Positions 43,569 to 49,779 of a DNA stretch of 49,779 nucleotides are shown here, one piece after another (within the stretch, counting starts at the first letter, position 1; every line of letters starts with the position of its first letter). Below the pieces are notes generated by a model, which searched no databases, was not told where the DNA came from, and worked only from the letters and a program-made list of their open reading frames with translations. The stretch comes from an uncultured Eubacteriales bacterium. Its GTDB lineage: Bacteria; Bacillota; Clostridia; Oscillospirales; CAG-382. Position numbers and translations under genes: made by a program. The DNA is taken from contig CAKSDR010000005.1 of the NCBI GenBank assembly GCA_934446095.1, forward strand, positions 1 through 49,779. The letters are read 5' to 3'.

Positions 43569-45161
43569 TTAAAGAGAGGAAAATATTTTGCTTCCCTTGT
43601 TCTTGAGAAATGTGTAAATGATAAATGCCAGTATAAAAGTTACGGCTGACGACAAGACAAGGTATGCGCAGGGTTCCATGCGGAAAACCATGTATAATAC
43701 GAAAAATGCCGCCGAGTAGATCCAGCATGCAAAAATCGCTATTGCAACGCCTAAACTCTGCTTTATCGGAGCAATTTCGTTTGTCCATGTAAGATTCGGC
43801 AGTTTAAGACCTATAAAAACGTCGAATAAAGCCGACAGGAGTACGAACGAAGCTATAAAAACAATAAATAGCAGAGATTGCAAAAATGTGCATTTCAGGA
43901 CAAAAATCGCGCATGCCGAGCAAAGCGCTGCCGGTATTAAAGTTAAAATAAACTGAACCGAGGCCTTTGCGCAAAGAACCTGGAATGCAGGAACCGGAAG
44001 AGATTGTATAAGCCAAAGGCTTTTGCCTTCAAGCGAAACCGACGGGGCTGCCATGTCGTTCATTGAGGATAAAAGGCAGACCGACGCGCATAGCAAAATT
44101 ACGGATACACCGTTTTGCGAAGGAAAAGCTAAATTCAACATTTCAATAAATGTGCTGCCTTTTATTATAAGCAAACTTCCGCATACGGGAAGAAAAAGAA
44201 TGCCGAATCCGCAGTTCAGCATATAGGTTGAACTTGAGGTAAATCTTGTGAATTCCTTGGAAAGAATTGCGCGGAACATACTTCTTGATTTAAAATTTTC
44301 TCTTTTTTGTTTTTTGTATGAATTTTTGCCGGAGGATACTGCGATTTTAATAAAACTTTTTTCAAGCATTCGCCATGTTACGGCGGATATTATCAATGAA
44401 AAGGCTACGGAAGCGGCTATTGCCGGAATGTCGCCTTCCCCTGTGCGGCCGAATATGTAAAGAGGGTATGCGTAAGATTTGATTTTTGTTCCGTATACCG
44501 CTGCATTTGCTATAAGTTCCGATATAAGTGACTGAGCATTGAAATAGAAAAAGTAATATAACCCGACAAAGAGAATGGAGACAAAGAGTGAAACAAAACT
44601 TTTATTTTTAAGTTTAAGGCTGATTTTTGCGACGGCAAATCCGAGAATGCATGATAAAACAAGCACGATTACGGAAATTATAAGCACGAGTAAAATGCCG
44701 CCTGTTATTATTCCGGCGTTTACCGGAACCGACATCCAGTATACTGCAACTGCCGGAACGGTTACGACTGCGGAATACATAAGTCCCATAAGGTATACGC
44801 TGAGAAGCCTTGATGCTATAATTGCGGACGCAGGTATCGGCATTGAAAGAAGCAGGTCGTTGTCTTTTGAAAGATATAACCCCGAATATGTATTAAAAAC
44901 GCTGCCGAACGTTCCGAGTAAAATTGCGATAATACCTGTGATTGCAAAATAAAGCCATCCCATGCCGGCGTATGTGAGAGGAGTGCATATAGTAACAGAA
45001 AAGTATGTGAAAACTCCGCCGACAAAGCCTACCATTAGAAGAACAAACAGAATAATATACAATGCTGACGACAAGACAGAACGTTTTTTGTTTTTCTTCT
45101 GGTCGTAAAAATAACTGCGGAAAATTTCAGCCATTTGTTTTTTTAATAGCGTTTTAAGCAT
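43569..45161 (-). CDS. ABC exporter permease
   Basis: 530 aa, ATG at 45161 overlapping the stop of the ATPase gene (TAATG). About twelve hydrophobic segments in two halves are separated by a charged loop (VSSGKNSYKKQKRENFKS, mid-protein). This fits the putative ABC exporter permease family found with ABC-2-type ATPases in Bacillota. It should form the membrane channel of an efflux or lipid/peptide-moving system with the ATPase encoded just upstream. The substrate is unknown. Confidence 0.82.
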   Translation of the reverse strand: MLKTLLKKQMAEIFRSYFYDQKKNKKRSVLSSALYIILFVLLMVGFVGGVFTYFSVTICTPLTYAGMGWLYFAITGIIAILLGTFGSVFNTYSGLYLSKDNDLLLSMPIPASAIIASRLLSVYLMGLMYSAVVTVPAVAVYWMSVPVNAGIITGGILLVLIISVIVLVLSCILGFAVAKISLKLKNKSFVSLFVSILFVGLYYFFYFNAQSLISELIANAAVYGTKIKSYAYPLYIFGRTGEGDIPAIAASVAFSLIISAVTWRMLEKSFIKIAVSSGKNSYKKQKRENFKSRSMFRAILSKEFTRFTSSSTYMLNCGFGILFLPVCGSLLIIKGSTFIEMLNLAFPSQNGVSVILLCASVCLLSSMNDMAAPSVSLEGKSLWLIQSLPVPAFQVLCAKASVQFILTLIPAALCSACAIFVLKCTFLQSLLFIVFIASFVLLSALFDVFIGLKLPNLTWTNEIAPIKQSLGVAIAIFACWIYSAAFFVLYMVFRMEPCAYLVLSSAVTFILAFIIYTFLKNKGSKIFSSL

Positions 45162-45868
45162 TATTTGTCCTCCAGTTCAAGAAAGACTTGTTCAAGTGAC
45201 TCATCGCCTTTTACTTCATCCATCATGCCCGAACGTATAAGCGAGCCGCTTTTGATTATTGCGACTTTGTCGCAGAGTTTTTCCGCAACTTCAAGTACGT
45301 GCGTTGAGAAGAATATGGCGCCTCCGTAATCGCAGACTTCGCGCATCATTCCTTTTAAAAGATGCGACGCTTTTGGGTCAAGACCTACAAACGGTTCGTC
45401 CATAAGAATAAGTTTCGGTTTGTGTATCCACGCGGAAATGATTGCAAGTTTTTGTTTCATACCGTGAGAATATGACGCTATAGGCTGACAAAGGTCGCCC
45501 GAAAGTTCGAACATGCCGGCGTATTTTTCTATAAGTTCCTTTCTTTCGTTCGACGGAACTTCAAATATATCCGATATAAAATTCAGATATTTGTTTCCGG
45601 TCATAAAATCGTAAATATCGGGGGTATCAGGTATATATGCCATTTGTTTTTTGCATTCAATGGGATTTTCTTTTATCGAAATTCCGTTTATCCTGATGTC
45701 TCCGGAATCGAACCCGAGTATACCGGCCACGGATTTCAGCGTGGTAGTCTTTCCCGCGCCGTTGTGGCCTATAAATCCGTAAATTTCACCGGCTGCAATT
45801 TCAAGCGTTAAATCATCAACGGCTTTTTTTTCGCCGTAAAATTTTGTAAGGTGTTCGATTTTCAGCAT
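45161..45868 (-). CDS. ABC transporter ATP-binding protein
   Basis: 235 aa, ATG at 45868 behind AAAGGAG. Walker A GHNGAGKTT (34-42), signature YSHGMKQK (133-140, a variant of the usual SGGQ with a Gly-Met, common in this exporter group), Walker B LILMDEP (153-159), D-loop GLDPKA and the switch His in FFSTHVLE. It pairs with the permease, whose start overlaps this stop. The hydrolase gene follows the permease. A drug, lipid or peptide efflux role is the general inference. Confidence 0.93.
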   Translation of the reverse strand: MLKIEHLTKFYGEKKAVDDLTLEIAAGEIYGFIGHNGAGKTTTLKSVAGILGFDSGDIRINGISIKENPIECKKQMAYIPDTPDIYDFMTGNKYLNFISDIFEVPSNERKELIEKYAGMFELSGDLCQPIASYSHGMKQKLAIISAWIHKPKLILMDEPFVGLDPKASHLLKGMMREVCDYGGAIFFSTHVLEVAEKLCDKVAIIKSGSLIRSGMMDEVKGDESLEQVFLELEDK

Positions 45869-45923
45869 AAATGACTCCTTTTGCTTTTAATATTTTTAAA
45901 AGACGCGCTAAATAAATATAAAT

Positions 45924-46442
45924 TTATTTTTCCTGCAGGGCATTTTCGTTTATTTTTTCAGTGATAAAGTCTACAACTTCATCCGCATTTATATGCAGCG
46001 ACAGCGCAAATTCTTCAAACAGCATTTTTTCGGCTTTTTTCAAAATCATATCGTCTGTTGAAGAGATCCTCTTTCCGCTTTGCTCGAGAAATTTTTTGCG
46101 GTTGTACAGTACTTTTGTCAAAATTATGAGTTTTCTTCTGTCGCCGCTGTTTATAATACTTTTAAACGTTTCGGTCCTTTTGCGGTTGTCGCATATCCAT
46201 TCGGGATTTTCATCCGGCAGATTTTTTATTATTTCGCATATCTGCACCGGAGAAATTATTTTCTGAAGCTGACATACAAGGTCTTTATTGTCGGCCGGTA
46301 TAAAATATGTTGAATTTTTGTCGTTTAGCGGTTCCAGAATATAGTATTTCTTAAGTTCCCCAAAAAATTTTTCTTCGCGGATATCTTTTATTCTGCAAAT
46401 TCCATGCGCAATATAGTTTACGGTAATTCCTTTTTCCAACAC
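45924..46442 (-). CDS. CarD-type (RNA polymerase-interacting) transcriptional regulator
   Basis: 172 aa. The start is GTG at 46442 with AAAGGAGGGG about 8 nt upstream. The N-terminal domain (about 1-65) is the CarD/TRCF RNAP-interaction fold: GITVNYIAHGICRIKDI, YYILEPLND and YFIPADNKDL. The rest is helical with the CarD-like KRTETFKSIINSGDRRKLIILTKVLY segment and an acidic end. CarD proteins bind the beta subunit and stabilise promoter opening, often at rRNA or stress promoters. It lies 55 nt upstream of the ABC genes on the same strand and might be in the same transcript. Confidence 0.88.
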   Translation of the reverse strand: MLEKGITVNYIAHGICRIKDIREEKFFGELKKYYILEPLNDKNSTYFIPADNKDLVCQLQKIISPVQICEIIKNLPDENPEWICDNRKRTETFKSIINSGDRRKLIILTKVLYNRKKFLEQSGKRISSTDDMILKKAEKMLFEEFALSLHINADEVVDFITEKINENALQEK

Positions 46443-46588
46443 GTTTCCGACCCCTCCTTTAAAAACGCTTGAATTGCTGCAATATTTCTAATATACAATA
46501 TAATTATAGCACATCTGGAAATAAAATGTTATAGTCAAATTAACCAAAAAACTGAAAATACGATAGAAATTAAAATAAAATTATTGTG

Positions 46589-46617
46589 TTGAAACCGGAC
46601 AAAAAATGTATTATAAT
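46589..46617 (+). promoter_or_regulatory. SigA promoter of the glycosyltransferase gene
   Basis: TTGAAA (46589-46594), 17-nt spacer, perfect TATAAT (46612-46617), about 32 nt before the start codon. Confidence 0.75.
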
Positions 46618-46649
46618 ATAAACATAATGATATTATCCGAGAGGAAACT

Positions 46650-47945
46650 ATGAAAAAATTAGGAGTATGTCTTTTAAACGATTCTTTTCCTCCGCTTATA
46701 GACGGAGTGTCAAATGCGGTTGTGAATTATGCCGGGATTATACAAAAAAATTACGGGACTTCATTTGTCGGAACTCCCAAGTATCCGAAAGTGGAAGACG
46801 ATTATCCGTTTGACGTCATAAGATATCCGAGTATCGACGTTACAAAACTTACGGGATACAGAGCCGGATATCCGTTCAGCATTTCCGCAATCAACAAAAT
46901 GACGAAGCATAAATTCGATATTATACACAGCCATTGTCCCATGGCGTCAACATATCTTGCAAGAACGCTCAGGGAATACACGGACAAGCCTATTGTGTTT
47001 ACATATCATACAAAATTTGACATTGATATAAAAAAGGCGATAGATTCTCCGACGCTGCAGAACGCAGCAATGAAACTTATAATAAATAATATTGAAGCGT
47101 GCGACGATGTGTGGGTAGTCAGCAAAGGCGCCGGTGAAAACCTTCGCAGCAACGGGTTCCGCGGAAGTTATACCGTTATGGAAAACGGCGTGGATTTTCC
47201 GAAGGGCAGAGTAAGCGCGGAAAAGTCTGCGGCACTTTTGAAGGAATACGGGATTCCGGAAAGTATGCCTGTATTTTTGTTCGTCGGAAGAATGATGTGG
47301 TATAAGGGAATAAAAACTTCCATAGACGGACTTTGCATCGCAAAGCAAAAAGGCGAAAAATTCAAAATGATTTTTGTCGGCGACGGAGTAGACAGAAAAG
47401 AAATAGAAGAATATGCAAAAAAGGCGGGCTTGTACGAGGACTGTATTTTTGCGGGCGCCATCGGCGACAGGGAAATATTGAGAACGTACTTTTGCATAAG
47501 CGACTTGTTTTTATTCCCGTCAACTTTCGATACAAACGGAATTGTGGTAAGGGAAGCTGCGGCGTGTTCTCTTGCGAGCGTGATAGTTAAAAACAGTTGT
47601 GCCGCCGAAGGGCTTTCGGATATGGAAAACGGACTTCTTATAGAAGACAATGCCGAAAGTATGGCCGAAAAAATAATTTTTGCGTGCCATAACAGACAGG
47701 CAGTAAGAAAAATAGGGGAAAATGCCGCAGATGAGATTTACATTTCGTGGGACAGCGCGGTAAAAAAAGCGTGCGAAAGGTACAACGCCGTTATAGAAAG
47801 ACATGAAAGAAAGAAAACCATTTACAACAAAAAAGACGCAGAACTGTTTTCGTTTGTGGCGGATATCTCCGAAAAGATGCAGTCGGTTCACAGTACAGTG
47901 GACAGTTTGAAAAATGAAATACGAGAAAAATTTAAGTTTATGTAA
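46650..47945 (+). CDS. Family 4 (GT-B) glycosyltransferase
   Basis: 431 aa, ATG at 46650 behind AGAGGA. GT-B fold: N-terminal acceptor half with LNDSFPPLIDGVSNAV and HSHCPMASTYLAR, then the nucleotide-sugar half starting at VFLFVGRMMWYKG and containing MIFVGDGVDRK and FPSTFDTNGIVVREAAAC, the EX7E-like motif region. This matches the GT4 group that adds glucose or mannose to diacylglycerol or phosphatidylinositol-like lipids in Bacillota. A C-terminal helical tail of about 40 residues is rich in Lys and Glu. It should act at the inner face of the membrane. Donor and acceptor are not determined. The VanY-type gene follows after 18 nt. Confidence 0.9.
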   Translation: MKKLGVCLLNDSFPPLIDGVSNAVVNYAGIIQKNYGTSFVGTPKYPKVEDDYPFDVIRYPSIDVTKLTGYRAGYPFSISAINKMTKHKFDIIHSHCPMASTYLARTLREYTDKPIVFTYHTKFDIDIKKAIDSPTLQNAAMKLIINNIEACDDVWVVSKGAGENLRSNGFRGSYTVMENGVDFPKGRVSAEKSAALLKEYGIPESMPVFLFVGRMMWYKGIKTSIDGLCIAKQKGEKFKMIFVGDGVDRKEIEEYAKKAGLYEDCIFAGAIGDREILRTYFCISDLFLFPSTFDTNGIVVREAAACSLASVIVKNSCAAEGLSDMENGLLIEDNAESMAEKIIFACHNRQAVRKIGENAADEIYISWDSAVKKACERYNAVIERHERKKTIYNKKDAELFSFVADISEKMQSVHSTVDSLKNEIREKFKFM

Positions 47946-47963
47946 CTGACAGGAGCAAATAAA

Positions 47964-48995
47964 ATGAACAACATGCCGAATAGAAGAAAAAGAACGGGCG
48001 GAAATCCGACGTTTACCCTTGTGCTTATAATTGCTTTGCTGCTTGTATGCTTTATATACTGCATGAGCAGCGTCATAAAGAATTATACGCCGGCGGACGC
48101 AGTGGATTTAAGGGTAGCGCCGAAACAGGACGATCAGCAAAACGTACAGGAACAAAAAAGTCCGTCCGGATTACCTGAAGGATATACGGTAAAAAATATA
48201 GGTTATGACGAAATATATTCGGGAGATCTTATACTTGTAAATAACGATATCGAATATAAATTTGACAAGACTTCCGCGGAAAACCCAAGACAAGACGTCG
48301 TGACGGTTTATTCAAGCAAAAATAACAGTTACTATGTAAAGGACATGAGCATAAAACTCTGTCCGAAAACAATTGAAAACGCTAATAAAATGTTTTCGGA
48401 TTATGTAAAATTTTCAGGCAAGGCAGATCTTCTTATAAATGCTGCGTACCGTTCATATGATGATCAGGTTGAAATACAGAATGAAAAAATAAAGCAGCTC
48501 GGGGAAGAACAGGGCAGACTTATTGCGGCAAATCCGGGATACAGCGAACATCACAGCGGTCTTGCCTTTGATATATGCATATATGACGACGGTGCGTACG
48601 CCGCTTTTGACGGACTCGGCAAACGTTCGTGGATGCATGAAAACTGCTATAAATACGGCTTCATTCTTCGATATCCGGAAGGAAAAACCGATATTACGAA
48701 AATAACGTATGAACCATGGCATTACAGATATGTGGGAATACCCCATGCGCAGTATATTACCGAAAACAATCTCTGCTTTGAAGAGTATATTGAACTTTTA
48801 AAAACGAAAACCTTTGAAAAGGAACACTTGTATGTTGACTGCGACGACGGAAACAAATATGAGATATATTATATAGGCGCAGAAAAAGCGGGAGAAGATA
48901 TAAAAGTTACGCTTCCGGAAAATGCGGAATATACGCTTTCCGGAAATAATACGGACGGAATAGTTGTATGCGTAAAATTGAACGCGGCGCAATAA
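47964..48995 (+). CDS. M15B (VanY-like) D-alanyl-D-alanine carboxypeptidase
   Basis: 343 aa, ATG at 47964 behind CAGGAG. One N-terminal membrane helix (about 16-38), a low-complexity linker, then a complete M15 domain: zinc site SEHHSGLAFD (His196, Asp203) and EPWHYRYVG (Glu250 catalytic, His253), with NAAYRSYDDQ ahead of them. It would trim the terminal D-Ala from peptidoglycan stem peptides outside the cell. The last about 70 residues form an extra beta-rich module. It is in an operon with the glycosyltransferase. An accessory VanY role in glycopeptide resistance is not supported: no vanHAX or vanRS genes are near. Confidence 0.93.
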   Translation: MNNMPNRRKRTGGNPTFTLVLIIALLLVCFIYCMSSVIKNYTPADAVDLRVAPKQDDQQNVQEQKSPSGLPEGYTVKNIGYDEIYSGDLILVNNDIEYKFDKTSAENPRQDVVTVYSSKNNSYYVKDMSIKLCPKTIENANKMFSDYVKFSGKADLLINAAYRSYDDQVEIQNEKIKQLGEEQGRLIAANPGYSEHHSGLAFDICIYDDGAYAAFDGLGKRSWMHENCYKYGFILRYPEGKTDITKITYEPWHYRYVGIPHAQYITENNLCFEEYIELLKTKTFEKEHLYVDCDDGNKYEIYYIGAEKAGEDIKVTLPENAEYTLSGNNTDGIVVCVKLNAAQ

Positions 48996-49013
48996 AATAA
49001 AAAGTAACAGCAT

Positions 49014-49054
49014 AAAATCTATCATAATAAATTTTAACAAAGGTGATAGATTTT
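49014..49054. promoter_or_regulatory. Hairpin that covers the start region of the SpoIIID-like relic
   Basis: Perfect 11-bp inverted repeat (49014-49024 and 49044-49054) with a 19-nt loop. The right arm contains the only good ribosome binding site (GGTGAT) of the following reading frame. It can be a weak terminator of the VanY gene. Confidence 0.4.
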
Positions 49055-49316
49055 GCCCGGAACAATATGCAAAACGATCCGGAACTTAATGACGAACAAA
49101 AAAAGAGAAGAAATTTTTGCCCGGTACATAATAGATAACAGGGCTACCGTAAGAAAAGCAGCCGGGATTTTCAATGCTTCAAAGTCAGCCGTACATACCG
49201 GTTGTAACAATACGGAAAATTTTTGTATAGAAGCGGCGCAAAGGCGTACCTTTCAGAGGTTTTGTGCAATTCAAAATCTTCTTTTTGTAACAACCGAACA
49301 GGAACATAATAAATAA
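49053..49316 (+). pseudogene. SpoIIID-like sporulation regulator, frame-disrupted relic
   Basis: The open frame of 87 aa has a real SpoIIID-type N-terminal half: MTNKKREEIFARYIIDNRA, TVRKAAGIFNASKSAVHT (a helix-turn-helix that binds DNA in SpoIIID). After VHT the match stops in this frame. The expected continuation appears in pieces in other frames: VVTIRK in frame +1 (just after 49198), then LYRSGAKAYLSEVLCNSK in frame +2. The conserved basic RHIRGG tail is absent. I read this as a gene broken by at least two indels. Alternative: a shortened regulator that keeps only the HTH. An intact spoIIID elsewhere in the genome is expected if the strain sporulates. Confidence 0.6.
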
Positions 49317-49355
49317 TCCCGAAAGCCTTATTTAAATCGGCTTTCGGGATTTTTT
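49315..49355. terminator. Bidirectional terminator
   Basis: Perfect 13-bp stem (49315-49327 and 49339-49351) with an 11-nt loop, followed by TTTT on the plus strand. It separates the SpoIIID-like relic from the converging last gene. Confidence 0.85.
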
Positions 49356-49431
49356 CCTGTTTCGTTATTGTTTCATCTGCATTAGGTTTTTATGATGTGA
49401 GTAAATGCACTTCTTTATCATATTCAAAAAA

Positions 49432-49779
49432 TCAGCCCATTATCTCATCCGGATCATCATATGCGGTTCTGGCAGGAATGACCCAAATCATCCGAGTGCT
49501 TCCGTCCCACTCAACGCGGCAATCCAGTGCATCTGTTATATCGCGGAGTTTAAAATAATTGTTTCCGTTAATATTATAGCAGGTTGCCTTAATCGGCACG
49601 CCGTCAAGCGTTAAAAATACCGATGATGAAAGAGCTGTTCTTTCGGCACCGTCGCCTGGTGTTAATTCACCGCCGACCGATGTGTAATCATAAAAACTCA
49701 ACATATCAATAGAATTTGTTGCACCGTCATACTTAATGTCAAAGGTTTTAATGGTTCCGTCAAGGATTTTTGCAATATC
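49432..49779 (-). CDS. Stalk-domain (copper amine oxidase N-terminal-like) protein, 5' truncated by window edge
   Basis: Only the last 115 residues are in the window; the frame is open to the right edge, so the ATG at 49704 is internal. The visible C-terminus contains the stalk-domain pattern: VFLTLDGVPIKATCYNINGN, NYFKLRDITDAL, VEWDGSTRMIWV. Such domains are extracellular beta-rich modules at the end of secreted Clostridia proteins, often fused to peptidases or carbohydrate enzymes. The preceding part (GTIKTFDIKYDGATNSID) does not reveal the main activity. The gene ends 77 nt from the terminator hairpin at 49315-49355. Confidence 0.75.
   Translation of the reverse strand, partial: DIAKILDGTIKTFDIKYDGATNSIDMLSFYDYTSVGGELTPGDGAERTALSSSVFLTLDGVPIKATCYNINGNNYFKLRDITDALDCRVEWDGSTRMIWVIPARTAYDDPDEIMG

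Noticed and set aside
47964..48995. Part of a glycopeptide-resistance cluster
   Set aside because: VanY-type enzymes are common in Clostridia; no vanH, vanA, vanX or vanRS homologue lies in the window.
1..49779. Transposons, prophage, tRNA or rRNA genes
   Set aside because: I found no transposase, integrase, terminal inverted repeats with target duplications, or cloverleaf/rRNA sequence; a tRNA scan would settle the tRNA point.

Overview
The window looks like a low-to-moderate GC, AT-rich-intergenic chromosome segment from an anaerobic, spore-forming, single-membrane Bacillota, most likely an uncultured member of class Clostridia. Pointers to this are S-layer homology (SLH) domains, a SpoIIQ-like peptidase with a forespore-type promoter, a SpoIIID-like relic, strong GGAGG ribosome binding sites with frequent TTG/GTG starts, PadR regulation, a UPF0340 (YwlG) protein and Rho-independent terminators between most units. 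I see no rRNA, tRNA, CRISPR array, prophage or intact insertion sequence.

Layout. 1-1304 is the 3' end of a beta-helix protein. 1756-18344 (minus) is a surface module: a histidine kinase and an OmpR-type regulator, then a leader with its own promoter and terminator, a receiver-only protein that has lost its phospho-aspartate, and two giant secreted proteins (2511 aa Ig-like, 2176 aa with SLH anchor). 18538-20314 (minus) holds the SpoIIQ-like M23 protein and an LCP-family protein. 20352-20597 is a tandem pair of 119-nt structured repeats. 20728-23893 (plus) codes a parvulin-type foldase lipoprotein, an RlmD-type rRNA methyltransferase and a membrane protein. 24163-25911 is a Na/Pi cotransporter-PhoU fusion, followed by a decayed SLH/carbohydrate-binding pseudogene.

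27841-35459 (minus) is the most interesting region: an eight-gene PadR-controlled operon encoding a PadR regulator, a membrane protein, an E2/CAT-fold acyltransferase-like protein, an acyl-activating ligase, an alpha-oxoamine synthase resembling serine palmitoyltransferase, a short-chain reductase, a dedicated acyl carrier protein and a second acyl-activating ligase. Together these can activate a fatty acid, load it on ACP or CoA, condense it with an amino acid, reduce the 3-keto product and possibly N-acylate it. This is a predicted sphingolipid-like (or sulfonolipid-like) long-chain-base pathway in a Clostridia-type background.

35661-49779 is mixed housekeeping and accessory content: an enolase-superfamily sugar-acid dehydratase with a divergent AraC regulator, a DUF1599 protein, an acyltransferase-3 membrane enzyme with an apparent AUA start, an ECF S-component with a UPF0340 protein, a nucleotidyltransferase, an HD protein, an alpha/beta hydrolase, an ABC exporter, a CarD-type regulator, a family-4 glycosyltransferase with a VanY-type carboxypeptidase, a decayed SpoIIID-like gene, and the 3' end of a stalk-domain protein.
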